Source: Neocallimastix lanati (nom. inval.)
Taxonomy: Eukaryota; Neocallimastigomycota; Neocallimastigomycetes; Neocallimastigales; Neocallimastigaceae
NCBI GenBank assembly: GCA_016946835.1
Contig: JACVTC010000024.1
Location: 601,001-665,000 of the forward strand
Reading direction: 5' to 3'
Length of the DNA stretch: 64,000 nucleotides
In this document: positions 37,977 to 51,298 of the stretch, one piece after another
Numbering within the stretch: the stretch's first letter is position 1
Layout of the letters: every line of letters starts with the position of its first letter
The notes under the pieces: generated by a model
What the model was told of the DNA's origin: nothing
The model's database searches: none
Seen by the model: only the letters and a program-made list of their open reading frames with translations
Program-made: the position numbers and the translations under genes

Positions 37977-39683
37977 TTAAATTAATATACTAACGAGAGT
38001 ACCAAGTAACAAATATTCATTAGCTTCATGATCAAATTTTGCTTCTTCATGTTTTCTATAAATTTTCTTAATTTCTTTTCTAACTGTATCTGTCATTTTG
38101 AAGTTTGAGAATTCACTAGACGTACATGTATATAAATATTCTTGAATACTAGTATTACGAATTTCATGTTCTGGTTTTTTAATTTTTTTCAATGGAACTT
38201 TCTTCATTAACACGTCTATAATTTTCTTATTTCCCATATCATAAGCAATATTTAAGGGGGTCTTACCTTCATTATTTTTGATTTCAATATTAGCATTATG
38301 TTCCATTAAACGATAAATATAAATTGGGTTACCATATTCAACGGCATAATGGAGAGCTGTATTTCCATAAATATCTTGTTGATTAACATTAATATTATTT
38401 TCCAATAGAGTGGTGACAGCTAAATTTTGATTAGCTTTAATGGCAAGAATTAAAGCGTTTTCATTTTTATTATTAACTTGATTAATACATTTTGGATTTC
38501 TTTCAATAAATGTCGATACCAAAGTAGGAAGATTAATAGCTGAAAGCATTAATATGGTATTATTATTAATAGGATCAACGTAGGTACAATCTAATGTAGA
38601 ACAGTCAGAAATTTGTGTAAAGTAATATAAACCATGAAATTTCTTTATTAATAATGAGGTAGCACTTTCACCATATTTATTTTTGATGGAAAAGTCGACA
38701 CTTTTAACATTATTTAAGACATATCTTAAGGTATCAAAATCACCAGCAATAATGATTGCCATAAGTCCAGTATTTCCATCTTCATCAACAACTACGTTAA
38801 AATTAATTCCCATATTAATTAATTCTATTAATGTTGGAATATAAAATTTATACTTTTTAGAAACATCAACACTATTGCAATTATCATCTGGACTATATAA
38901 TTTTTTAAGAAGAACTGATAATATACATTGACCATCCTCAGTCTTTTTATTTAATTCATAAGAAAATTTCACAAATCCTTGGAAGAGAAGTTTGGGTCTT
39001 CCATTTAAAACTATATGCATAGCAGCAGTTTTTCCTTCATTATCAGTAATATCTTTATCAACATTTTCATTTTTGAGGATACAATCTACACTAGAGAACA
39101 TTTGATTTTTACAACAGTAAATAAGTGGAGTTTCACCGCTCTTGTTTTTATGATTAATATCAATACCGGAATTAACTATTTCCTTCAAAATGGTAACATT
39201 ACCAATAGCATAAAATATAACAGTATTTCCATCCATATCTTCAATTTCTAATAAATCTTTATTTTTAATGTATTGCTTTATTAAAAATAAAAACTTTTTA
39301 TTTTTAACAGCATACATTAACGCTATCTTACCTTCTTTATCTTGAACAAATGGATTAATATCCATTCTTAAAAGCCATTTTACGGTATCAACAAGTTCAT
39401 ATTTACAAGCATTAATCATGACATCACTATCTTTAAAAACGGTAAAAACATAGGATAATAAAGGATGTAATAAAATTTGTTCAATTATACTAAAATTATT
39501 ATTCTTTTTTGTAAGAATAACGTCATTAATATCTTGTACAAATTTATCAACAATTTTTTTATTTCCTTTTTCAGTTAAATATTCTTTAACTAATTTATTG
39601 TTAGTTTCAAGAATAATAATACTATCTTTATTATCTTTTCCTAAACTTTTAAATAATTCAGCAGCAAATAATTCAAAAGACAT
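37977..39683 (-). CDS. ankyrin-repeat protein
   Basis: The intronless gene encodes 568 residues. After an N-terminal helical region without recognisable domain (1-85), ankyrin repeats of about 33 residues run from roughly 86 to 495. The clearest are DMDGNTVIFYAIGN (149-162), NKSGETPLIYCCKN (180-193), DNEGKTAAMHIVLNG (214-228), DEDGNTGLMAII (300-311), DIYGNTALHYAVEYG (437-451) and NNEGKTPLNIAYDMG (470-484). The central repeats are more divergent, with insertions near 262-280 and 350-372. The C-terminal 70 residues are Lys-rich and helical. No signal peptide or membrane segment is present, so it is probably cytoplasmic and binds other proteins; partners are unknown. Gut fungi carry many such genes. 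The start is the first ATG after a closed, A+T-rich flank. Confidence 0.93.
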   Translation of the reverse strand: MSFELFAAELFKSLGKDNKDSIIILETNNKLVKEYLTEKGNKKIVDKFVQDINDVILTKKNNNFSIIEQILLHPLLSYVFTVFKDSDVMINACKYELVDTVKWLLRMDINPFVQDKEGKIALMYAVKNKKFLFLIKQYIKNKDLLEIEDMDGNTVIFYAIGNVTILKEIVNSGIDINHKNKSGETPLIYCCKNQMFSSVDCILKNENVDKDITDNEGKTAAMHIVLNGRPKLLFQGFVKFSYELNKKTEDGQCILSVLLKKLYSPDDNCNSVDVSKKYKFYIPTLIELINMGINFNVVVDEDGNTGLMAIIIAGDFDTLRYVLNNVKSVDFSIKNKYGESATSLLIKKFHGLYYFTQISDCSTLDCTYVDPINNNTILMLSAINLPTLVSTFIERNPKCINQVNNKNENALILAIKANQNLAVTTLLENNINVNQQDIYGNTALHYAVEYGNPIYIYRLMEHNANIEIKNNEGKTPLNIAYDMGNKKIIDVLMKKVPLKKIKKPEHEIRNTSIQEYLYTCTSSEFSNFKMTDTVRKEIKKIYRKHEEAKFDHEANEYLLLGTLVSILI

Positions 39684-40422
39684 TTTTATTAATATTTTTT
39701 ATGTTTTTTTATAAGTTATTATTTATAAATTTTTTTCTTGTTTTGTTTTGTTCTATTTTGTTTTGTTTCGTTCTATTTTGTTTTGTTTTGTTTCGTTTTT
39801 TTTTTTTTTAAATTATTATACGAGTTTTTAATAATAAAATTTTTCAAAGAAAAAAGAAGTTCGTTATTTTCCTTTTCTTTTATACTTTAGGGGTAAATTG
39901 ATAATAATTATTAAAATTATTACATAATATTTCAAATATATTAAAAAAATTAAAAATTATCAAAATTATTCTATTGAATATTCTATTGAATAACAAATAA
40001 GGAACTTTGTGTTTCGAATCTCCTTTTTGTGTTACCATATTTTCGAATCAAAAAATTTTATGATAAGCAAACATAAATTTATGTTAAAAAAATAACATTA
40101 GTAATTACGAAAAGTTACGTTTTGGCAAAATATTTTAAAAGTTAATAAATAAATAAATAAATAATAAAACAAATAAATTATAATATATTTTATATTATAA
40201 TTAAATAAATAAATAAAAAATAAATAAATAACATTATAATAAATAAATAAATTTAGAAATAATATTTAAAAGATAAAATATATATGTATAACAAATTATA
40301 TAAATATCTAATAATAAATATATTAACATTAGAATTTTTTATTTTTTTGTTTAATGCTTAAATTCTAAGTATTAAAATAAATAAAATAAAATTAAAATAT
40401 TTTATCATGAGTTTTATACAAA

Positions 40423-40453
<31 letters not shown>

Positions 40454-40692
40454 TAAAAAATTATAAATATTAATATTTATTTTTATAAGAATTTTCCAAA
40501 ATGCAACATTCGGAAATGAAATTTTTTGAACTACATTTTGGGAAATTTTTGGGAAATGTTTTATTTTATTTTATTTTTTATTTTATTTTATTAGTAAATA
40601 GAAATAAAAGTATATTAATTATTATTTATTATTTTTTCAGTTTATCTTAATTTTTTATATTGTGTTACTTCTATTTATTATTTTTTTTTTTT

Positions 40693-40850
40693 AAATAATA
40701 AAAAAAATAAATAAAATGAAATTTGGTTTTATTAATTTTTAAATAATAATAAAAAAAAAAATAAATAAAATGAAATTTGGTTTTATTAATTTTTAAATAA
40801 TAAAAAAAAAAAAAATAAAATAAAATAAACTGAAATTTGTTTTTATTATC
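40693..40850. repeat. threefold tandem repeat of about 50 bp
   Basis: Units at about 40693-40740, 40741-40793 and 40794-40850 share aataaaatgaaatttggttt followed by tattaatttttaa. The third is more divergent (ctgaaatttgtttttatt). Confidence 0.85.
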
Positions 40851-40982
40851 TAACTATTTTTACATAGAATTTATTTTGGAGATTACTTCACATAAAAAAA
40901 AAAAAAATACCTACTAAATAATTTTATATTTCAATAAAAAATATTTTATCCTGATTTACTTCATTACTATTTTCATTACTTT

Positions 40983-41013
<31 letters not shown>

Positions 41014-42079
41014 TTATCTCTAATAAAAAAGCCTTAATTTATTTATGTTTTAAAAAGCAAAAGTATATTATTTTAATTGAATATAAAAGTTATTATAGAG
41101 TTGAGCAATAACATATAGGGCTACAAAATAAAAAAAAAAAAATAAATTATTTCATTTAATCAATTTTTAATCAAATTTTGAAAATCTAATTAATAATGTC
41201 TTTTTTCAAAGCTTAAATAATTATTTCTAGAGTTACAATAATTATAATAATAATTTTATATCAAAATATAAACAAATATTTTAGTAATAATTTTAAAAAT
41301 ATATTTTATTTATCCTTTTATTCATATTAAAACCTTTAAAAAATTGTTATTTAAAAATTGTTATTTAATTGTATTATTAAGTTTATTTTATTTATATATA
41401 AATAACTTTATTGTGATAAAAAAAAAAAAACTTTATAGTAATAATTTTTTTTATTATTGAAAAAAAAATAAATAAAAAATAAAAAATAAAAATAAAATAA
41501 AAACATCAATATCAAAATATTATCAAATTTATTGAATTAAATTAATAATTTAAATTTTATGTGATTATTTTGTTTATATTATTAAATTATATATGATTTG
41601 GTTTTTAGTATTATAAAATGAATAAGTTATAATTATAATAATGAAAATTGTTACAATATGTGAATTTATATATTAAATGAATCTAGAATAATAAAAATTA
41701 AAATTAATAAATTATAATTATTAATATTTAAATATATATATATAAAAGATTTTTCTTTAATTGAAAAATCCCCCTAAAAAAAAAATCCATATTTTGCTTG
41801 AACAGAAGCGGATTAACTATTATAAAATATTTCATTAATTAATATTAAATATAAATAAATATATATAAATGCATAAATTCCACAATATATAATTATTAAA
41901 AAAATGAAAATTTCAAATGATTTAAACTTTTTTATAAATATATATTATATTTTAAAGTTTTGTTATTCAAATGAAACTTGGCAAATAGAATAGTTTAAGT
42001 TTTACTATCTTGAAAAAAAGTTCTTAAAAACTCTAACAAATTAAATTAAAAATATACTAATCTTTAATATGATTTCTAA

Positions 42080-42117
<38 letters not shown>

Positions 42118-42125
42118 ATAATAAT

Positions 42126-42178
<53 letters not shown>

Positions 42179-42179
42179 T

Positions 42180-42400
42180 TACTCCCAGTGTATACCGATC
42201 ATATTTTCAGCCCAGTCACAAGGGCATAAGAATATTGAGGTAGTTACAACACTTTCGTATTCTTTCTCATCGGTGGATATTTGTCCCCTGCTACTGAGTG
42301 TTCAGTATTAGTGTTCTGACATGCATATTATTACTGAGAATTTCTAGTACACTTTTTTTCTCGGAGTGTTCTCTTCATTTCCTAATTTATTAATAAGCTT
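42180..42400. other. G+C-richer island, possible element remnant
   Basis: About 220 bp of normal-complexity sequence (for example cccagtcacaagggcataag and ccctgctactgagtgttcag) lies next to an (AT)n run and a poly-T. Read on the minus strand, TGTTGTAACTACC could be an LTR edge. No protein family is recognisable on either strand. Confidence 0.35.
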
Positions 42401-43194
42401 TTTTAATTCGATTGCTTATTTTTTTTTTTTTTTTTTTAAATTAGTCAACTTTTTATTTGAATTTGATTTAATTTTTTTTTCTTTGCCTCATTATTTATTT
42501 TATCTTTTTAAACTTTATTATCATTTTTTTATTATCAATGAATAATAATAAAATGGTATATAGTATATTTTAACATTTTATTATACAATATGAGTATAGC
42601 AATAAATATATATATATATATATATAATTATTATAAATAAACCTTTAACTCAGATAAAAATTGTAATTATAATATAATCAATAGAATAACATAATATATA
42701 TAGCATATTAATCAACTTTGAATATAATGTAAGTAAAAAAAAAAAAAAAAAAAAAAATTAATAATGGTTATGAATATTTTTTTTATATATTAAAACAACT
42801 TTTATAAATAATTTGACATCAGTATGACAATATTTTCTGTATGTTGGTTGTTGATGTCATCTACATCCCACTTACATGTATAAATAGCTAAAAAGAATAT
42901 TAAGAATATTATATATTTCAATATTAAAAACATTATTAACTATTAATAATATTATATATATAATGAATAAATAATATATAATTATTATATATATAACTTT
43001 TATAATATATATGTAATATTATTAATAATTAATAATGTTTTTATTATTGATATATATAATATTCATTTTAGTTAATTATACATATAAGTTATATATAATA
43101 ATTTTATAACATTTATTCATTATTAATAGTGAAAATGGAAAGCAATGAAAAAATTATTATTAAAACATATCACAGGAATAATATAAAAAAAATA

Positions 43195-43233
<39 letters not shown>

Positions 43234-43384
43234 AATAAAAAGTTATTTTTTCAAAAAATGGTAGATATTAATTTTTAAACTTTAAAAAAATTTTCATTTA
43301 TTTTTAAATACGATGTATATATTAGAAAATAATTGAAATTCTTTAAATATTAAAATGACAATAATTAATTAAAATATGACTATC

Positions 43385-43437
<53 letters not shown>

Positions 43438-43997
43438 TAATTTAATTATATTTTGCTATCATCTTTATAGAATTAATAAATATATATATATATAAATGGA
43501 AGCAATGACACTACCCTAGTGTGAAATATGTATTATTTAAAGTAATCAATGTAAAAAACAATTAAGAAAAATTATTTTTTTGCAATGAATATAAAATAAT
43601 AACTTATAATCTCTATCACCTTAATTTATATCATAATTTAAAATGGGGCTGAATAAAGAATATCGTGAAATAAAACTAAAGATTTTTTTTTATTAATTTT
43701 ATTAAAAATGCAAAAAAAAATAGGTAAAACCATATCTTTTTGATAGTATTTAAAAAATATATTAAAATATATCAAGTATATGCTATTTTGTTATGCTAAT
43801 AACTTTTTTTTTTTTTGATAATATAAAAATATATATAAAAATATTATAAAATAGCTATTTTATATATATATGTTTTAACACTTTTATGAATAGGATAAAA
43901 ATAATAGGATACTAACTATTTTGTAGTTGTTTATTTAATCACTTTTTTAATATTTATATATTATTTAATAACTTTTTTTAATTAACAAAAAAAGTTA

Positions 43998-44038
<41 letters not shown>

Positions 44039-44039
44039 A

Positions 44040-44265
44040 AATTCAGTTCTAAAATATTCTATTATTCCCTCGAAATTCATTACAATGTATTTTTTTTTTT
44101 TTTTTCATTCAAGTTTGTACATTTGGAACTTTTGAAGTAGTTAAATGGAGCATAACTTCACTAACTATTGACATAGCGGCTACGGGCTCCTGTCGACTAC
44201 GTTCGTCAAAATCTTGGAAACACAATTTATAACTTTTGTTACGTCGTACTTGAATAGGTTAATAT
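44040..44265 (-). mobile_element. short coding-like relic, family unknown
   Basis: The minus strand reads a run of about 50 protein-like codons including YKLCFQDFDERSRQEPVAAM and EVMLHLTTSKVPNVQT. The G+C content is well above the flanks. It has no detectable neighbours and is most likely a fragment of a mobile element or dead gene. Confidence 0.35.
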
Positions 44266-44280
44266 ATTGAATATTTTTTT

Positions 44281-44328
<48 letters not shown>

Positions 44329-45199
44329 TTATTTATTTAAAATGATATAAAATAGATATAAATATTAAAAATAAATAAAAATTGCTAAAAAAATGTTGGT
44401 GTTTGATAGTTTTTTATCATTCAAAAAATAGCTATTTTTTTAATGTTTTTAAACATGTATTTTTATAGTTGTAGTTCATATAAGTTATAGTTCATATAGG
44501 TTATGATCTATATAATTGTAGTTTATAGAATTTCATTTCATATGGAGCAATTTAGTTCCTTAAATTTATTTCTTTTTTATCCTTTGTATCTTTTTTTTTA
44601 TTATTATCTATTTAATTTAATTTTATTATCTTCTCAAAAAAATTATCCACTGCTAATAAATTTTCGTCTCTCATAAATCTCATTCTTTTATTTAGATTTA
44701 ACTTAACAATTTTCAAATAAGAAAGAAAAAAAAATTACATTATATTTATATTAATATTAATAAAATTTATAACATTATTATGATTTTGTTGACTATCATA
44801 GTTTTCATCTTTTTCTTTTTTTTTTTTTTTTTTTTCTAATCATTATTAGAAATATGAATTATATTTAAAAGTAATAACAATTTCTTATTTTTGTTAAAAT
44901 AATTCTAATTATTAATTAATAAAATTATTATACTAAAAAATAAAAAAATAGAAATAAAATAAAATAAAAATATGAACATTAAATTATATAATTTTTCTAT
45001 CTTTATTTGAATGAATTAAAAACATTACCCTCTTGTTTTAGGTATCAACTGAACTTTAAGTTTTTCCTAAGATATAATTATTTTATTTCTAATAATAAAA
45101 AAAAAAAAAAAAGCAATAAAACATTATTATTGTATAGTAAAATTTTTTTATTGTTAATTCACCTACATAAAAAAAAAAAAAAAAAAGATAGTTTACCAT

Positions 45200-46377
45200 A
45201 AAAATGAATATCAGAAAAATATGGCATTAATCGTGGAGGTGTATGTCAGGGTGTCCTCTTTCTCCTATTTTATTTAATTTATTTATTAGTGATTTTTTTT
45301 TTAGATAAATGTGATAAATTTGGCATCAGTATTGAAAATAAAAAAAAAGGAAAAAAATGCTGTGGAGGTCTATTTGAAAATGATATTGTTTTAATTTTCC
45401 ACCGCAAAAAAAAAAAAATGCTGTGGAAGTCTATTTGAAAATGATATTGTTTTAATTTTCCACAACAAAAAAAAAATAATGCTGTAGAAGTCCATTTGAA
45501 GATGATATTGTTTTAATTTTCCACAGCAAAAAAAAAAAAAAGAAAAAAAAAGAATATTAACTTCACTTCTTCATCAATTCTTTTTAAAATGGTATAATAA
45601 TAGGAACCAAAATTTCATTTTCATTTAGAATAAAAAAGAATAAATCCATGGTCAAAGTATGGTAATTCAACCCTCTTAAACTTTATTTTAATCTCATTCT
45701 TTTTGAAAAATTCCTACTTTCTTTCCATCTTGGTATATATTCTATTCCTATGATTTCATGTTATACTTTATCTCGAAATTCCATTCAGAGATGATCTATC
45801 ACCTCAACCCAGTTATTTCTACTATACAAGCTAAAGTAAAGAAGACTTTCTTTGCATTTTTTTTTTTTTTTACTAATTTTCTCATGAATAATAAAAGTAC
45901 CTTTATCCTTTAAAAAAAAAAAAAATTATACCTTATAGTCTTATATTATCAGTAAATCTCTTTACTATGCCCCTCTTACTTAGTTCCAAATAAAAAAAAT
46001 TTCGTACTAGAAATATTTAATCTTTAACTTAATACTGGTATGCTATGATGTCTTGGCTCACCTCATAAAAATCAATAATGAAAATCAATAAATCAAAGAA
46101 TATTTTATTATGTAAAGGTTACATTAAAAAAAAAAAAAAAAAAAAAAAAAAGGAATTCTACCATTAGTACTTATGCATTCCCTTTCTCGAGACCTTCCTA
46201 TTTTCCCTATTACTGATTTCTGTGAGGTAATGCAAAGTATGTACTTCGGTAAAATGGATTAATTAATTGTATTATTTAAAGATCTTATAATATAAAAAAA
46301 AATAAAAAATATTCCTACGATGTATCAATATTTTTTTGGACTAAAGAATCACCTACTCTATATAGAAAAATCCCGAG

Positions 46378-46412
<35 letters not shown>

Positions 46413-47390
46413 ATCAAAAAGTTCAGTGATGTTATTAAAGTATTTTGATCTGAAATTGCCAAAAAAAAAAAAAAAAAAAAAAAAAACATGGTATTAAAGG
46501 AACTAACTATGATAAATCAAAAATTCATTCCTTAAAAAAAAAGAAAATTTTATTCAATCTTAGCTGTAAAAATTCACTAAGCTTAGTCTAGGATTTAATT
46601 AAGATATTATGGGTAGGATGTGGATATAAGTATAATACTACCACTATTGCTTTCAGAAGTGGTAGAGTTACAGACCAAATGCTGTTCATATTGTGGTATA
46701 AAGGTGATCAATCAATGAGCCATTGGATATTTGAATGTTTCACTTTTTCAAATACCAGATTGAAATCATTAGATTTCATCCATGACCTTTTTATTTTGTT
46801 TGGAAATAAAAATATGGAAATGACCTTTATTTTCTTTCCTACTTATCTATTTTAGATTGTGAAAAAGCGCATTAATGATTTATTATTTTTATGTTCCTTC
46901 TTGGTAGGACCTTAGCTTTAGATGTGCTACAATTCATTACTAAGGGAAACAAAGACATTTTAAGAAGAACATCTATTAAAGAGTTCTGGATCAAATGTTC
47001 CATAATATAGTTAGCCTCACGGATTACCTCACTAGCACTATACCAGTCGTCAGTAGCTCTCTTGAGATACTCTTTGATTGGTATGGTTAAAAAAACTCTA
47101 AATAAAAAAAAAAAAAAAAAAAAAAACTTTCACATCCAAGAGAGTCAACGTCGAACGGATAGGGTTAAGAAGAAACCTCTATTACTAGTCCTCCGAGTAC
47201 ATCTTCCAACAAATAGCAATAGTTGTTCTTTTCACAACGAATCTACAGAAATAATGAATCTCCTTGGTAATATTTCTATTGGTTCGAGAGAGAGTTTAGT
47301 GGTCTCTACACTATCTACACTATCTACTTTACTGAAGTTACTTCTTTTTTTTTTTTTTTTTTTTTTTTTTATATATATATAAATATATTT
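45200..47390 (+). mobile_element. LINE (non-LTR retrotransposon) fossil, reverse transcriptase and C-terminal part
   Basis: Plus-strand translation gives reverse transcriptase block GCPLSPILFNLFISD (about 45249-45292, the conserved QGCPLSPxLFNL box), then LDKCDKFGISI, then GGLFENDIVLIF, which corresponds to the catalytic LFADDIVLI box with the first Asp changed to Asn and Ala to Glu. Further on come MLYFISKFHSEM and PVISTIQAKVKKTFFAF of the thumb region (about 45760-45860) and a C-terminal stretch SGRVTDQMLFILW, SMSHWIFECF (about 46650-46740) like the Cys/His-containing tail of many fungal LINEs. The last recognisable reading ends near 47340 in poly-T. Frames shift repeatedly and long poly-A tracts (about 46125, 46382, 46460, 47104) interrupt the coding sequence. 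The 5' part is missing. Confidence 0.85.
45359..45540 (+). repeat. tandem triplication of the LINE polymerase box
   Basis: Three units of about 61 bp (45359-45418, 45419-45480, 45481-45540) each contain atgctgtggaagtctatttg and gatattgttttaattttcca and end in poly-A of varying length. Each unit encodes the CCGGLFENDIVLIF segment of the reverse transcriptase. Confidence 0.93.
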
Positions 47391-48258
47391 GATCTCTATT
47401 CATATCGTTATATTATAGTAATTTTTTAAATTTTCTCTTTATTTTCATTGTATTACATTAACTTTAATTAACTTTACTTTTTATCAAATTTTATTTTTTA
47501 ATTTTTTTTTTTTTTATTTGATACATTTTTTTTTATATATTCTTTTTTATCTTACTATATTTATAATATATTTTTACACTTTAATGTATATAAATAAAGC
47601 AATGAAAGTGTATCACCTTCCTTGTCTTAAAAAAATATATAGTATGGATAATTCACAACTTAATTCAAATCATTATTTCTTTTATTTTTATTTTTTTTTT
47701 TTTTTACTTTTCATAAATCTTTATCATTTCAATATTAATAAAAAAAAAAAAAAGTAGGAATTCGGGAATTCTTCTGATTTATCCTACTTATTAAATTTAA
47801 TCCAAAGTCTCCATTGTTTAAACAACTATTGAACGTTAAGATATAATAAACAAATTATCAATTAATCAAACCATTTAGACTTTCTTATATTATAGTTTTT
47901 TTTTTTTTTTATCTAGCTTTGGACCGATCTTACTAAATAAAAAAAATTAGAAATTATTTTGTTGTACCATACAATATGCATCTACACCACTTGATCAGGC
48001 ACATCCAGATTTTACTGAATCTATTTTATTTTTTTAAGCTTAACAAAAATTAATAATTAAAATACACAGAACAATATGTTTTTTTTTTATATTAATCAGA
48101 AAAATGAAATAATAAAAAAAAAATTATACTGTAATAGATATGAATAATGATTCCATTTATTCCATATAACAAAAACAGGATTTTACCATCTTTGAATAAA
48201 TAAATAATACAAAATCAAAATTCTTGTTTTATAATATATATTAATCTCTTATATATAT

Positions 48259-48378
48259 CTTATACTCTTTATACTAATATTAATTAGTTATTCAAAAGTA
48301 ATAATATTTTTTTTTTTTAATGATAAGATATATTATTACTTTTGAATAATTAATTAATATTAGTATAAAGAGTATAAG
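48259..48378. repeat. 49-bp inverted repeat with one mismatch
   Basis: Arms 48259-48307 and 48330-48378 (outer ends cttatactctttatactaat and its complement) pair at 48 of 49 positions around a 22-nt spacer that is mainly poly-T. It looks like a small fold-back or MITE-like element; no flanking target duplication could be confirmed in such A+T-rich DNA. Confidence 0.93.
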
Positions 48379-48459
48379 TTTTTTTTTTTTTTTTTTAGTT
48401 TTTAATGATTTTTAAAATTCATGTATAAAGTAAAATGTATATCATCTGTTTCATATTTT

Positions 48460-49640
48460 ATTTATTATTTATTATTTATTATTCATTATGTATTATTTAT
48501 TATTTATTATTTAAATATTTATTATTTATTATTTATTACTTATTATTTATTAGTTATTAGTTATTAGTTATTAGTTATTATTATTATTTATTATTTATTA
48601 TTTATTAGTTATTAGTTATTATTTATTATTTATTATTTATTATTTATTATTTATTATTTATTATTTATTATTTATTATTTATTATTTATTATTTATTATT
48701 TATTATTTATTATTTATTATTTATTATTTATTATTTATTATTTATTATTTATTATTTATTATTTATTATTTATTATTTATTATTTATTATTTATTATTTA
48801 TTATTTATTATTTATTATTTATTATTTAATTATTAATTATTTATTAATTATTATTTATTATTTAATTATTAATTATTTATTATTTAATTATTAATTATTT
48901 ATTTAAATATTTATTATTTATTACTTATTATTTATAAGTTATTAGTTATTAGTTATTAGTTATTATTTATTATTTATTAGTTATTATTTATCATTTATTA
49001 TTTATTATTTATTAGTTATTAGTTATTATTTATCATTTATTATTTATTATTTATTATTTATTAGTTATTAGTTATTATTTATTATTTATTATTTATTATT
49101 TATTATTTATTATTTATTAGTTATTATTTATTATTTATTATTTATTATTTATTATTTATTATTTATTAGTTATTAGTTATTATTTATTATTTATTATTTA
49201 TTATTTATTATTTATTATTTATTATTTATTATTTATTATTATTATTTATTATTATATGTTATTCAATTACTTATTATATGTTATTTATTATTTATTATTT
49301 ATTAGTTATTAGTTATTATTTATTATTTATTATTTATTATTTATTATTTATTATTTATTATTTATTATTTATTATTATTATTTATTATTATATGTTATTC
49401 AATTACTTATTATATGTTATTTATTATTTATTATTTATTATTTATTATTTATTATTTATTATTTATTATTTATTATTTATTATTTATTATTTATTATTTA
49501 TTATTTATTATTTATTATTTATTATTTATTATTTATTATTTAATTATTAATTATTTATTATTTATTATTTATTATTTATAATTCAATTATTTATTATTTA
49601 TTATTTATTATTTATTATATTATTGATTATTTATTATTTT
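48460..49640. repeat. second (TTATTTA)n heptanucleotide satellite
   Basis: About 1.2 kb of the same 7-bp unit as at 33-34 kb, here mixed with TTATTAG variants in clusters. A marker block containing tattatatgttattcaatta occurs at about 49250 and 49390, a higher-order period of roughly 140 bp. Translations across it are artefacts. Confidence 0.96.
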
Positions 49641-51298
49641 TCATTGTATTTACATTATAAAAAAAAAAACTTTTTTATTTATTTGTTTGTTTGTTTATTA
49701 ATTATTTTGTATTACCTAAAATTAAAATTAACTGGTTAAATATGGTAACACTTTGTGATAGATTACCAGTTGATTCATTGATGTGTTAGATTGAAGTTTA
49801 ATAACTATCCGAATGAAAAAAAAAAATTTTTTTTAAGGTTTGATATATTTAAAAAAAAATATTAATAAAATAAAATTAAAATAAAATTAAAATAAAATTA
49901 AGAAATCAAAAAAAAAAAAAAAAAAAATAAAAAAAAAAATAAAAAAAAAAAAAAAAAGGAAAAGAATTTTAATATTACTATAAATAGATAAAAAGAAAAT
50001 TATGATAATAAACAATAAAAAAAATATATATATATTTATATATATTTAATTATTCTAATTTAATTTTATTTAATAATTAAATCTAAAGCCACCAAGAAAA
50101 GAAAAATAAAAAAAAATTATTGGAATATAATTTTTAAATATAAAAAAATAATAAATAAATATAATAATTAATTATTAGTATGCAATAAATATATGCATTC
50201 TTTTTTATTCAATATTTATTTTTTTTAAAAAAAAAAATTTTTTTTTATTTATTCTTTTTTATTAGAAATAAATAATACTAAAAAAAAATTTTTTTATACT
50301 CTTTTTTTTATTTATTCTATTTTATATATAGAGAATAATATGAAATGATAATTAAAATTTTTGGTTATTGATTTTTATTTTTAAAATAAACATACGCCGA
50401 TATAAATAAAACAGGTAACTTATTAAGGTTTTTTAATCGATATAAATATGTAGGTTCCATGTTACAAATTCATAAATAATAAATATATATCATCTCAAAA
50501 ATAAAAATACATTGAAATTCATATGTTACTATTATTATTAATATAACCTTGTTAAAATAAATTATAAAGTTTAAATTTTTGAAATTTATATAGAAGAGTT
50601 TAATATTCACAAGGTAATATATTGATGAGTACATAAATTTTATTAAATAAATTAATATATTAAAATTTCTAATCAAACGAAATTAATGCATATTAATATT
50701 ACCATATTTATAAAAACTTTAAAAATACTTTAATCAAAATATATTCTATTGTATTAAATAAAATAATGAATACATAAATTAAATAGAAAAAGCATAGATT
50801 TAATATATCCCTTTTTTGACACTTCTTATGATACATTAAATAAATAAATAAATAAAATTAATATTAATAGATTGGGGAGGTTGCATTACACCAATTTTTC
50901 ACGTGAGGTATATAAATATGTGGCTATAGCTATATTATGCTACATAATATTATTTTATTGTATTAATTTGTTATTTCAATTTTTAAATTAATTATTAAGT
51001 GAATAATTAAATAAATCATATAATGGTTAGATTTTATGATTTTAATTCTTTTATTTAAATGCTATTAACAAAAGAATTATATAAAAATATAAATATTATT
51101 AATAATAATTCTTTTATTTAAATATTATTAAAAAAAAATAATTATAATGATAAAATTATTAATTATAGAGACGCATTTGAATATTTATTTAAACTGTATA
51201 AATTTATTAAGCTTTATAAATAAAATTTCGAATGAAAGAATTATTATTATTTCGTTTGGTTATTCCTCATTTCTTAATTATTTATTATAAAATAATAT

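Larger units (their letters stand above)
39684..45190. other. gene-free A+T-rich stretch with two G+C-richer islands
   Basis: No intact gene is visible in 5.5 kb. Notable contents are a TTTTG/TTTCG pyrimidine stretch just upstream of the ankyrin gene (39737-39800), the repeat at 40.7 kb, an (AT)n run at about 42127-42170, poly-A runs near 42085, 43205 and 43400, and the islands at 42.18 and 44.04 kb listed separately. Confidence 0.6.
47391..51298. other. gene-free A+T-rich stretch with a palindrome and a satellite
   Basis: No gene is recognised. Some normal-complexity sequence at about 47750-48010 (taggaattcgggaattcttc, ctagctttggaccgatctta) may be a further element remnant. The palindrome at 48.26 kb and satellite at 48.45-49.65 kb are listed separately. 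The remainder is A+T-rich with poly-A runs near 49910-49956. Confidence 0.55.

Noticed and set aside
47062-47382. 106-codon plus-strand frame as an independent gene
   Set aside because: It begins in a poly-A tract and lies at the tail of the LINE fossil, so it is treated as part of that element.
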